A DNA stretch of 64,000 nt from Ruminococcaceae bacterium AB4001. GTDB taxonomy: Bacteria > Bacillota > Clostridia > Saccharofermentanales > Saccharofermentanaceae. The stretch spans positions 372,001 through 436,000 of the forward strand of contig JHXJ01000001.1 in NCBI GenBank assembly GCA_000621765.1, in the 5' to 3' direction. Under the pieces are notes generated by a model. That model ran no database searches and was not told the DNA's origin. It saw nothing but the letters and a program-made list of their open reading frames with translations. The number at the start of each line of letters is the position of its first letter. The stretch's first letter is position 1. The translations under genes were made by a program, and so were the position numbers. Below are positions 51,916-59,789 of this stretch, piece after piece.

Positions 51916-53565
51916 TTACTTGAGCTCAGTGCCGACAGGTTTGTTGAAGAATATCCTGTCCGCGGTAAACTCCGTGAAGATTTCTCCGCCCCTGAAGAAC
52001 GTGAATATCGAATGACCTTTTTCGGAGTCATTCCTGACCAAAAGCTTATCGAAGGTAATGAATCCAGGGGCTTTGGAAAGTATTCCTATCTTTGCGCTTA
52101 CGGATTCAACCGGCAGTGAGAAATCGATCCTGCTGCACAGACCCGTGCGGAGAAGCCAGGGCTGGACGGATAAGGACAGGGGAGCGTTGACACCGGGGAA
52201 TATGGAGTGCCTTTCTATGGTGAACCTGTACTTGTTCTTGAGCTTTCTGACCTTGAGCGTGTAGTAGGCAGGATAGGGAGGAGTCGTAAAGTCGTCGAAG
52301 AAATCCGTGATATCCTCGCTCCCGAGCGTCTGCCATGCGGAATTGATCTTGATACGGTCCTGTGGGCCGAAATCGTTGATCGTCCTGTCGATCTCAGTCT
52401 GAAGCTGTTTGGACAGTTCCAGATCCGTATGAAGCTTATTCGTCTGATAACGTACAAATGCCGAATAGGATGCCTCGAGAAGGAGCTTTAACTTCTTGCC
52501 CTTCTGCTCAGGGAAGATACTGAGCGCGTGCGCGATCCTCATGGCACTCTCAGGGAGGCATGTCGTGTATTCGCCTGATTCGAACCTGATCCTCGCGTCG
52601 TGATAGACCTGAAGGAAGATGTTATAGGCAAGGAACGGATCGGGATTGCCGGCCTGACCGAGCAGGAGCATGTCGGCAAACATGAGCTTTGCTTCCGAGA
52701 TGTTGTAGTTGGAGGCGATGGCAAAGTAAGCAAAAGCCTTATCGAAGTCGGGCTTTCCGGTGAGCTTGCCGTCGTAATGGATGAAGCCCAAGGCGTTGGC
52801 AGCATAGCCAAAACCGAATTCCTTGAGAAGGATCGTAAAGAGCCTCGCAGCTTCCTCATAATCGCAGGGGAACGCCGCGTTTCCGCCATTGTGAGCGAAC
52901 GCCTTGATCTTAAGGGCCTCGAAAACATGCTCATCGCATAACCTGTTCGTGAATGACACGAAACGTGTGATGATGTTCTCCGGCGCATCGACAAGCAGCA
53001 GGCTGTTGTCCCAGTGATTGAGGAACGCGAGCATCTGTTCTCTGGTGTAAGTGCGCTCTTCAGGCGGAAGATCCTTATTGTCTTCGAAGTTCTCTATAAG
53101 TGTGAGCAGGTCGGGAATACCAAGGACTTTCGAAGCAGAGCCATTCGGGAATCTGCCTTTCTCATCGATCTTATCCGCTATTGCTGCGATCTTGACCATG
53201 ATCGTGGTGATCATGTCTTCATCGTTCTCGGGGATCGGAGGGTAGGGGAAATCCGCGATCAGGTCGGGATCAGGTCCCAGAAGCTCATCAAGACACAGAT
53301 CTTCGTAGAAATATGAGGTGATGGGACACCACCAGTCGTAAGTGAAATCCTTAAAGGAGGTATTCTCTTCCTCGAAATGTGTAAGCGCAGTCTTAAGATC
53401 CGACAGGAGCATCGGATATTCGTTCTCGCACTGGATGTCAAAGCCGGATTCCGGATATGCATCCGTTTCTGAACCTCCGACGGTATCGAACCAGCCGGTA
53501 TCGTATCTGCAGAGGTCGATCAGCTTATCCTGCGTAATAAATATAAAAGGCTTGCGTTTACTCAT
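51916..53565 (-). CDS. Large cytoplasmic protein with Sel1-like/TPR repeats
   Basis: A 549-residue protein starting MSKRKPFIFITQDKLIDL. Residues about 1-130 are unrecognised and rich in Asp/Tyr/Trp. Residues about 250-390 contain alpha-helical repeats of Sel1 type (YEEAARLFTILLKEFGFGYAANALGFIHYDG, described here by its YEEAARL and AANALGFIHYDG elements, then DKAFAYFAIASNYNISEA and FADMLLLGQAGN). Residues about 430-549 are beta-rich (YTLKVRKLKNKYRF; IFTFFRGGEIFTEF). Sel1 repeats usually scaffold protein complexes. I reject the frame upstream of 53565 because it would need to read through the promoter region. A TATAAT ends 6 bases before the ATG and no ribosome site is seen, so the transcript may be leaderless. 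Confidence 0.65.
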   Translation of the reverse strand: MSKRKPFIFITQDKLIDLCRYDTGWFDTVGGSETDAYPESGFDIQCENEYPMLLSDLKTALTHFEEENTSFKDFTYDWWCPITSYFYEDLCLDELLGPDPDLIADFPYPPIPENDEDMITTIMVKIAAIADKIDEKGRFPNGSASKVLGIPDLLTLIENFEDNKDLPPEERTYTREQMLAFLNHWDNSLLLVDAPENIITRFVSFTNRLCDEHVFEALKIKAFAHNGGNAAFPCDYEEAARLFTILLKEFGFGYAANALGFIHYDGKLTGKPDFDKAFAYFAIASNYNISEAKLMFADMLLLGQAGNPDPFLAYNIFLQVYHDARIRFESGEYTTCLPESAMRIAHALSIFPEQKGKKLKLLLEASYSAFVRYQTNKLHTDLELSKQLQTEIDRTINDFGPQDRIKINSAWQTLGSEDITDFFDDFTTPPYPAYYTLKVRKLKNKYRFTIERHSIFPGVNAPLSLSVQPWLLRTGLCSRIDFSLPVESVSAKIGILSKAPGFITFDKLLVRNDSEKGHSIFTFFRGGEIFTEFTADRIFFNKPVGTELK

Positions 53566-53571
53566 AGATAC

Positions 53572-53577
53572 ATTATA
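53572..53577 (-). promoter_or_regulatory. -10 element immediately before the Sel1-like gene
   Basis: TATAAT on the minus strand is separated from the ATG by GTATCT only. Transcription would start at or next to the initiation codon. The -35 at standard spacing (TTTTAT) is weak. Confidence 0.45.
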
Positions 53578-53655
53578 ACGCGTGCGGCAGGGTATAAAAG
53601 ACTTGACAAGCCCGTTAATGGGACAGAATCGTGCGCCTGTAAGTTTAAAAATAAG

Positions 53656-53685
53656 TTCAAGCGGACAAATCCAATGATATATAAT
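53656..53685 (+). promoter_or_regulatory. Promoter candidate for the AT-rich lipoprotein gene
   Basis: TTCAAG (53656-53661), an 18-base spacer and TATAAT (53680-53685), about 108 bases before the ATG. Confidence 0.4.
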
Positions 53686-53793
53686 TGAAAAAACTATTGA
53701 GAGAGGAAAGAGGCAGAAAATACTGTTATTTGCTACGGATAAGTAATTAGACATTATAGTTAAAGAATTTGCGATGCTATTGGAAAGGGACAA

Positions 53794-54558
53794 ATGATGA
53801 AACATAAGATGATACTCGTTCTTCTTACAGCAACTTTCTTAACGGGTTGTATGTCCACTGCACCAATAGAAACTACTTCGGAAGAAACAATCACCGAAGT
53901 GTTTTTGGAAACGACCACAGAGCCTACTGAAGAAGAAACAACGACAGAAGCAACTATTCTTGGAATATATAATTGGATAATTGAAGATCAATCCCCAGAA
54001 GAAGTAGTTGATACTTGTTTTTTCATTTTCGATTCATCTGTACAAATCATAGGAAAAACTGTTCCGGAATGCTTTGAGTATTTGGGACACGAATCTATAG
54101 ATGACATATTTCCGTTGTGCCATTTTGTATCAAATGTTGGAATCCAAGGTTTAGAGCTTGATAGTATTAACTCAATATATTATCAAACGGCGCAAATACA
54201 AATGGACAACACTATTTCAATATCAGATAACGATGCAGAGAATTTTACCTACTTTGAATGGAAGGGTGAGGACGGAACCTTATATTCAGGTTATACCGGA
54301 GATGCCCCGATTTGGTATTGGACAACTGTTTCGCTGTATATAAAAGATTATGAGAAAGCTGTTGCTATCTATGATTTAATGCTTCAAAGCGGTAATTACG
54401 CAAATAATATTGTTTCTGATGAGCGTACAGGAACTGAATGGATAGCCACTTCAACTAATCCCCAGAGCGAATATGAGGCGGCAACTATGACTAAAGTTGA
54501 TATAAACAGTGAAAGTTGTTATTACTGTTTGACGTTTAAATATGTTGAAATCCTATAA
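53794..54558 (+). CDS. AT-rich predicted lipoprotein of unknown function
   Basis: A 254-residue protein with a short lipoprotein signal (MMKHKMILVLLTATFLTGC, lipobox LTGC) and a Thr/Glu-rich spacer (about 25-52) before a globular region with several aromatic residues and two Cys outside the lipobox early in that region. I recognise no family. Codon use is clearly unlike its neighbours: many ATA, AAT, TTA and TTT codons, and the gene looks much more AT-rich than the rest of the window. This suggests recent transfer. AAAGGGA precedes two adjacent ATG codons. It sits between the Sel1-like gene and glmS, both of which run the other way. Confidence 0.7.
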   Translation: MMKHKMILVLLTATFLTGCMSTAPIETTSEETITEVFLETTTEPTEEETTTEATILGIYNWIIEDQSPEEVVDTCFFIFDSSVQIIGKTVPECFEYLGHESIDDIFPLCHFVSNVGIQGLELDSINSIYYQTAQIQMDNTISISDNDAENFTYFEWKGEDGTLYSGYTGDAPIWYWTTVSLYIKDYEKAVAIYDLMLQSGNYANNIVSDERTGTEWIATSTNPQSEYEAATMTKVDINSESCYYCLTFKYVEIL

Positions 54559-54593
54559 AAGTAGGAAAAGCATTTATTCATGTTAGCCGAAAA

Positions 54594-54632
54594 AAAATGA
54601 CCGCCCTTCTCCAAAAGCAGCGGTCATTTATT
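54594..54632 (-). terminator. Terminator downstream of glmS
   Basis: On the minus strand AAATGACCGC pairs with GCGGTCATTT and is followed by eight T in a row. It also forms a weaker hairpin for the convergent lipoprotein gene. Confidence 0.85.
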
Positions 54633-54656
54633 GACTAAACACTGAGGTAACCGTCT

Positions 54657-54713
54657 GGTGGGTAACACCCTGATCTGTGAAGTTCAGACCGTAAAGCCGG
54701 TCTGATTCCACCC
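54657..54713 (-). other. Structured 3' region directly after the glmS stop
   Basis: An 8-bp perfect hairpin, TCAGACCG-6-CGGTCTGA (54684-54705), is flanked by GGTGG (54657-54661) and CCACC (54708-54712), which can close an outer stem, with a GGGT/ACCC mini-stem inside. It lies between the stop and the terminator. Identity unknown; it does not match a riboswitch I know. Confidence 0.4.
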
Positions 54714-54714
54714 A

Positions 54715-56565
54715 TCATTCTACCGTTACGCTTTTCGCGAGGTTTCTGGGCTTATCGACATCCAGACCTCTTGCGCAGGATACGTAGTAACCCAAGAGCT
54801 GGAGCGGAACGACAGCCAGGGAAGCTGAGAAGAGTTCGTTGATCTTAGGAACGTAAACTACAAAGTCAGCTGTATCTTCGATAGCGTAGTTGCCGAATGA
54901 CGTGAGAGCCATGAGGTAAGCGCCTCTTGCCTTTGTCTCGACAAGGTTGGAAAGGGTCTTCTCGTAAAGGCCGCTCTGGGTGAGAACGCCGATAACGAAA
55001 GTGCCTTCCTCGATGAGGCTGATCGTGCCGTGCTTGAGTTCGCCTGCAGCATATGCTTCGCTGTGGATGTAGGAGATTTCCTTCATCTTGAGGCTTCCTT
55101 CAAGTGTGATGGCATAGTCGATGCCGCGGCCGATGAAGAAAATGTCCTTCTGTGCTGCGAGCTTAGCTGCGAACCACTGGAGACGCTCTTTGTCTTCGAG
55201 AACTTTGTTGATCTTGCAGGGGATTGTCATTACTTCTGCAGAGAGCTCTTTTGCCTGATCTTCAGTGATGGCGCCCTTTGCGAGAGCGAGTTTGATAGCG
55301 AGGACATAGCAGATCGCGAGCTGGGCCGAGTATGCCTTGGTCGTAGCAACGGAGATCTCGGGACCTGCAAGTGTATAGAGGACATAGTCTGCTTCACGTG
55401 CGATGGATGAGCCGACTACGTTGACGATGGCAAGTGTCTTGATGCCGTTGTTCTTGGCATCTCTTAAAGCTGCCAGTGAGTCAGCGGTCTCGCCGGACTG
55501 GCTGATGATGATGCAGAGCGCGTTCTTGTTAAGAGGCATCGTTCTGTATCTGAATTCGGAAGCGAGCTCGCATCTTACGGGGATGCCGGCGAGCTGCTCG
55601 ACGATGTACTGTGTGCAGCAGCCTACGTGATAAGCAGAGCCGCATGCTACGATGTAGATCTGCTCAAAGGTCTTGAGGTCTTCGTCTGTGATGCCTGTAG
55701 CTGAGAGGTCGATCTTATAGGAATCGCCGTCAGGTACGATGACTGAGTTCAGAGTATCCTGGACTGCCTTGGGCTGCTCGTGGATCTCCTTCATCATGAA
55801 GTGCTCGAAGCCGCCCTTTTCGGCTGAAGCTGCATCCCAGTCGATCTCTGTGGGAGTCTTTTCAATCGTGTCGCCGTCCAGGTTATAGAAGGTGACAGTT
55901 CCTGCTTCGAGGCATGCCATCTCGAGATCGTTGATGTAGTAAACGGATCTGGTGTACTTGAGGATGGCGGGAACGTCAGATGCGAGATATGAAGCGTCCT
56001 TGTCGCAGCCGATGATCATGGGGGAATCCTTGCGGGCTACGAAGATCTTGCCCGGGTGATCCTTGAACATTACTGCGAGAGCATAAGAGCCTCTGACACG
56101 GACCATTGTCTTAGCGAGAGCTTCGATGGGGTCGTGTGTGTACTTCTTATAGTAGTAATCGATAGTCTTGATAGCGACTTCGGTATCTGTCTCGGAATAG
56201 AACTTATAACCCTTGCGGATCATCTTGTCCCTTAATTCCTGATAGTTTTCGATGATTCCGTTGTGTACGCCTACGACGTTATAGTCATCAACGATGTGGG
56301 GGTGGGCATTGTTTTCGGTGGGTTCGCCGTGTGTTGCCCATCTTGTGTGACCGATGCCGCATGTGCCCTTGAGCGCTGCGCCTCCGTCTGTCTTCTCGGA
56401 GAGGACCTTGAGCCTTCCCTTTGCCTTTACGACAACAGGATTCTTATCGCCGTCTCTTACTGAGAGGCCCGCAGAGTCATAACCTCTGTATTCGAGCTTG
56501 GCGAGACCGTCCAAAAGGATAGGAGCAGCCTTCTTCTTGCCTGTGTAACCGACTATTCCGCACAT
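54715..56565 (-). CDS. glmS: Glutamine-fructose-6-phosphate aminotransferase (isomerizing)
   Basis: The 616-residue enzyme makes glucosamine-6-phosphate from fructose-6-phosphate and glutamine, the first step to UDP-GlcNAc for peptidoglycan and glycans. The start at 56565 gives MCGIVGYTGKK, where the Cys after Met becomes the N-terminal nucleophile; GGAGG lies 9 bases upstream. Residues 1-240 are the Ntn glutaminase (THGEPTENNAHPH; RGSYALAV), and 290-616 are two SIS domains (CGSAYHVG; SQSGETADSL; the C-terminal DKPRNLAKSVTVE). Length is normal. No glmS ribozyme is visible in the 70-base leader, so control must be different from Bacillus. Confidence 0.95.
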   Translation of the reverse strand: MCGIVGYTGKKKAAPILLDGLAKLEYRGYDSAGLSVRDGDKNPVVVKAKGRLKVLSEKTDGGAALKGTCGIGHTRWATHGEPTENNAHPHIVDDYNVVGVHNGIIENYQELRDKMIRKGYKFYSETDTEVAIKTIDYYYKKYTHDPIEALAKTMVRVRGSYALAVMFKDHPGKIFVARKDSPMIIGCDKDASYLASDVPAILKYTRSVYYINDLEMACLEAGTVTFYNLDGDTIEKTPTEIDWDAASAEKGGFEHFMMKEIHEQPKAVQDTLNSVIVPDGDSYKIDLSATGITDEDLKTFEQIYIVACGSAYHVGCCTQYIVEQLAGIPVRCELASEFRYRTMPLNKNALCIIISQSGETADSLAALRDAKNNGIKTLAIVNVVGSSIAREADYVLYTLAGPEISVATTKAYSAQLAICYVLAIKLALAKGAITEDQAKELSAEVMTIPCKINKVLEDKERLQWFAAKLAAQKDIFFIGRGIDYAITLEGSLKMKEISYIHSEAYAAGELKHGTISLIEEGTFVIGVLTQSGLYEKTLSNLVETKARGAYLMALTSFGNYAIEDTADFVVYVPKINELFSASLAVVPLQLLGYYVSCARGLDVDKPRNLAKSVTVE

Positions 56566-56595
56566 AAGAAAAGCCTCCAAATTTTCAATTGAACT

Positions 56596-56601
56596 ATTTT
56601 A
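56596..56601 (-). promoter_or_regulatory. Extended -10 of the glmS promoter
   Basis: On the minus strand TG-a-TAAAAT lies about 30 bases before the start. The inverted repeat at 56608-56639 covers the spacer and -35 region. Confidence 0.5.
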
Positions 56602-56607
56602 TCATAG

Positions 56608-56639
56608 GGTTTCATATGTAGAAATCAGCGCATGAAACC
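56608..56639. promoter_or_regulatory. Inverted repeat GGTTTCAT/ATGAAACC, candidate operator
   Basis: Perfect 8-bp arms with a 16-base spacer lie in the glmS promoter. A shorter palindrome, ATGAT-t-ATCAT (56648-56658), follows it on the suf side and looks like the core of a Fur/PerR-type box. Confidence 0.45.
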
Positions 56640-56704
56640 TTTTCGGTATGATTATCATTCCTAAATGTTCATGAAAAATTTTCGTCATATGTCGAAAATA
56701 ACTA

Positions 56705-56733
56705 TTGATAATTACCCGTAAACCATATAAAGT
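56705..56733 (+). promoter_or_regulatory. Promoter of the sufC-sufB operon
   Basis: TTGATA (56705-56710), a 17-base spacer and TAAAGT (56728-56733, overlapping a TATAAA), 34 bases before the sufC ATG. Confidence 0.6.
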
Positions 56734-56766
56734 AAGTTGGCTTTAAAAGTAAAGGAGGAAGTTCAT

Positions 56767-57495
56767 ATGCTTGAATTGCAGAATATCAGCTTTCATGCGG
56801 ATGACAAGGACATCCTTAAGAACATAAATCTCAAGATAGACGACAAGTTCGTCGCGATAACCGGACCCAACGGAAGCGGCAAGTCCACTTTGCTCAAGGT
56901 AATTATGGGCATCATCAAGCCCACGGAGGGAAGAGTGCTCTTTGACGGTCAGGACATAACTGATCTTGAAGTCTACGAGCGCGCGAATCTCGGAATAAGC
57001 TTCGCTTTCCAGCAGCCTGTAAGATTCAAGGGGCTTAAGGTAAAGGACCTTTTGAGCATTGCCGCAGGAGAAGGCGTCGATGTTTCCAAGGACTGCAAGT
57101 ATTTGTCGGCAGTAGGTCTCTGCGCAAAGGATTATCTTAACAGGGAGATCAATGACACGCTTTCCGGCGGTGAGATGAAGAGAATAGAGATCGCGATGGC
57201 TGCTGCAAGAGGCGGAAAGCTCAGTCTTTTCGATGAGCCTGAGGCAGGCATCGACCTCTGGAGCTTCCAGAGCCTGATCAAGGTTTTCGAGAATTTAAGA
57301 AGAGTAACCAACGGAAACATCATGATCATCAGCCACCAGGAAAGGATCTTAGAGATCGCCGACAAGATCATCTACCTCAAGGACGGCGTGGTCGACAGAT
57401 TCGATGAATCCGCAAAGATCATGAGCGAACTGAACATGGGACGCTACGGCTGCGGCTGCGCATACTCCCAGAAAGAAGGTGCCTGCAATGGATGA
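56767..57495 (+). CDS. sufC: SufC-type Fe-S cluster assembly ATPase
   Basis: A 242-residue ABC ATPase without membrane partner. Walker A GPNGSGKS is at 33-40, the signature LSGGEMKRIEIAMA is near 139-152, and Walker B FDEPEAGIDLWS has the ESx/SufC-specific E-A-G-I-D-L-W-S ending. The start at 56767 has AAAGGAGG upstream; the 10-codon extension has none. With the SufB-like partner it forms a scaffold complex for assembling iron-sulfur clusters. It is followed directly by its partner with an 8-base overlap. No SufS, SufU or SufE is nearby. Confidence 0.9.
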   Translation: MLELQNISFHADDKDILKNINLKIDDKFVAITGPNGSGKSTLLKVIMGIIKPTEGRVLFDGQDITDLEVYERANLGISFAFQQPVRFKGLKVKDLLSIAAGEGVDVSKDCKYLSAVGLCAKDYLNREINDTLSGGEMKRIEIAMAAARGGKLSLFDEPEAGIDLWSFQSLIKVFENLRRVTNGNIMIISHQERILEIADKIIYLKDGVVDRFDESAKIMSELNMGRYGCGCAYSQKEGACNG

Positions 57496-58405
57496 GCTTG
57501 AAAAGAGAATGCTGAAAGAAGTTGCGGAATTAGACAGCCTTCCGGTAGGCGCATTTAACATCAGGAGCAACGGTGAAAGTGCCGGAAGATGCTCTACTGC
57601 CAATATCCAGATCGAATCACGTGAATCCGGTGACGGTATCAACGTATATTTCAAGGATGGCACGAAAAACGAATCCTGCCACATCCCGGTCATTATCAGC
57701 AAGTCCGGCCACAAGGAGTGCGTTTATAACGACTTCTTCGTAGGTTCAGATTGCGACGTCGTTATTGTTGCAGGCTGCGGCATCAGCAACTGCGGCGGTC
57801 ACGACAGCCAGCACGACGGTATCCATACTTTCCATATCGGCAAGAATTCCAAAGTTAAGTATGTCGAGAAGCATTACGGCGAAGGAAACGGTACCGGCAA
57901 AAGGTTCATGAATCCTACGACTGTCGTTAACCTGGACGAAGGTGCGACAATGGAAATGGACACTTCGCAGATCGCCGGAATCAACGACACTTACAGGATC
58001 ACTAAGGCTGTTCTGGGCCCGGGCGCGACACTCATCATGCACGATAAGATCCTCACGAACTTCGACCAGACTGCAAAGGCTGAGATCACCGTCGAACTTA
58101 ACGGCGATGACTCTGTCTGCGATATCGTAAGCCGTGGTGTTGCAAAGGGTGAATCCGAGCAGGATGTCATCATCGACATCGCAGGCAACGCTAAGTGCAA
58201 AGGCCATGCAGAGTGCGACTCCATCATCATGGACAAGGGCGTGATCGTTGCGACACCGAAGCTCAAGGCTACCTGCGTTGATGCTTCGCTCATCCACGAG
58301 GCTGCAATCGGAAAGATCGCCGGCGAGCAGATCATTAAGCTCATGACACTCGGTCTGAACGAGCAGGAAGCAGAGCAGAAGATCATCGAAGGATTCCTGA
58401 GATAA
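57488..58405 (+). CDS. sufB: Short SufB/SufD-like Fe-S scaffold protein
   Basis: A 305-residue protein, well below the about 420-470 residues of ordinary SufB or SufD. It keeps the beta-helix core: VVIVAGCGISNCGGHDSQHDG (described by its GCGISNCGG and HDSQHDG parts, about 94-113), MNPTTVVNLDEGATMEMDTSQI region, and the C-terminal helices with HEAAIGKIAGEQIIKLMTLGL-like sequence (HEAAIGKI, EQIIKLM) that bind SufC. The start is the ATG at 57488 after AAGAAGG, overlapping sufC. A two-gene sufC plus short sufB unit matches the SMS (SUF-like minimal system) described for anaerobes. A terminator follows. Confidence 0.85.
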   Translation: MDELEKRMLKEVAELDSLPVGAFNIRSNGESAGRCSTANIQIESRESGDGINVYFKDGTKNESCHIPVIISKSGHKECVYNDFFVGSDCDVVIVAGCGISNCGGHDSQHDGIHTFHIGKNSKVKYVEKHYGEGNGTGKRFMNPTTVVNLDEGATMEMDTSQIAGINDTYRITKAVLGPGATLIMHDKILTNFDQTAKAEITVELNGDDSVCDIVSRGVAKGESEQDVIIDIAGNAKCKGHAECDSIIMDKGVIVATPKLKATCVDASLIHEAAIGKIAGEQIIKLMTLGLNEQEAEQKIIEGFLR

Positions 58406-58425
58406 TAGACCGCGAACCGAAAAAC

Positions 58426-58473
58426 AGGGCTGTCTCTTAAGCACAACGCTTTTGAGGCAGCCCTTAATTTTTC
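58426..58473 (+). terminator. Terminator of the sufCB operon
   Basis: AGGGCTG-CTC pairs with GAG-CAGCCCT around a loop, followed by TAATTTTTC. The rest of the 212-base gap to 58619 is AT-rich and shows no gene. Confidence 0.75.
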
Positions 58474-58618
58474 AATAATCCATCAACGCTTTCTTGAGCA
58501 TTTTCATAAGTTATTCCACCACGCGAAAAAATGAATACAGGGAATGCCCAATATATAAACAATAGAGAACGATATGTGATAAAATTACTTTAACAATTTT
58601 TCTCCGGAGGCATGGCGT

Positions 58619-59632
58619 ATGGGACTTAATTTCCGTAAATCAATTTCTTTAGGCAAAGGCTTGAAACTCAACTTAAGTAAGTCGGGTCCCAGCGTATCGT
58701 TCGGTAAGAGCGGATTCAGACAGTCAGTAAATCTCAAAGGACAGGCAAGAACGACTGTCGGCATCCCCGGAACGGGAATTTACTATACCAAGACAAGTAA
58801 CGTAAAGAACGTTGTCGGCGGCCTTTTGGGCAAGGATGACGCCAAAGGCAAGAAGACAGCAGATAAGGCTGGAAAGGGCAAAGGCAAGGCAGCTGAGACA
58901 AAGGCTGCAGCAGCAAAAGCTCCTAAGGCAGCTCCCGCAGCAAAGGCAGTTAATGAGGAACTCATTGCCGAGTCCAAGGCTAAGATCGAGGAATTCGCAG
59001 CAGGTATCGACGCTCTCAAGTCCGTACATAAGCAGTCCGACGGTTATATCGATTGGGAAGCAATTGCAAACGGCGCGGTATCAGGCCAGTTAAAGGAACT
59101 CCAGCCTTTCGCACAGAGCGTGCTCGCAGGCGATATCGATGCATACTTCAAGGTTATTGAAGAGGTCGATCCTTTTGACGATCTTCTCGAATTCGGCAGC
59201 GGATTTGAGGTCGGAACAGACGATCCGAAGATGCTCGAGATCGAGTTCCAGGTAAAATCTGACGATATCATCCCTACTGAATATCCTGACATGAAGGCAA
59301 GCGGCGAACTCGTAATGAAGGAGTTCAGCAAATCTGCTTACTATGAGCTCGTTCAGGATTATGTCTCCAGTACGATCCTTAGAGTTGCAAGAGACACATT
59401 TGCTCTGCTGCCCGTACAGCAGGTTATCATTCACGCCGTAGATAAGGTCCTGAATCCTGCTACAGGTAATGATGAAGAGGTTACTATTGTTTCCGTCAAG
59501 ATGAAGAGAGATGCCCTTGCGACCCTGAACTTCGAGCGCATCGATCCTTCTGATTGCGTAGAGAGCTTCGAGAGCAATGTCAGATTCAAGAAGACGACAG
59601 GTTATTCACCCGTCGACAGAGTACTTGCCTGA
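58619..59632 (+). CDS. DUF4236 domain protein
   Basis: The 337-residue protein starts with a DUF4236 module (MGLNFRKSISLGKGLKLNLS, then GVPGTGIYY-like GIPGTGIYYTK at about 50-60), a small beta domain found at the N-terminus of many bacterial proteins of unknown role. A low-complexity Lys/Ala/Gly/Pro linker (about 70-110) follows, then a domain of about 215 residues with no family I recognise (WEAIANGAVSGQLKEL; LLEFGSGFEVGTDDPKMLEI). There is no signal peptide. CGGAGG lies 8 bases before the ATG. It is flanked by gaps on both sides and is probably monocistronic. Confidence 0.75.
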   Translation: MGLNFRKSISLGKGLKLNLSKSGPSVSFGKSGFRQSVNLKGQARTTVGIPGTGIYYTKTSNVKNVVGGLLGKDDAKGKKTADKAGKGKGKAAETKAAAAKAPKAAPAAKAVNEELIAESKAKIEEFAAGIDALKSVHKQSDGYIDWEAIANGAVSGQLKELQPFAQSVLAGDIDAYFKVIEEVDPFDDLLEFGSGFEVGTDDPKMLEIEFQVKSDDIIPTEYPDMKASGELVMKEFSKSAYYELVQDYVSSTILRVARDTFALLPVQQVIIHAVDKVLNPATGNDEEVTIVSVKMKRDALATLNFERIDPSDCVESFESNVRFKKTTGYSPVDRVLA

Positions 59633-59789
59633 GAACATTCGATCACCCTTGCTTTATTGACAGAATGTAAATTTTCAGGCTTTATCCTGATAACAAATCA
59701 GTGGCTTTATTGTTTTTTGAAGTGTTGCTGATTAGACTAAACAACAGAAGTGTTTTACTGAATATTGGATCTGACGGTGAGGATCGTTG

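Noticed and set aside
56566-56766. glmS ribozyme upstream of glmS
   Set aside because: The leader is only about 70 bases before the next promoter region and shows none of the ribozyme core.
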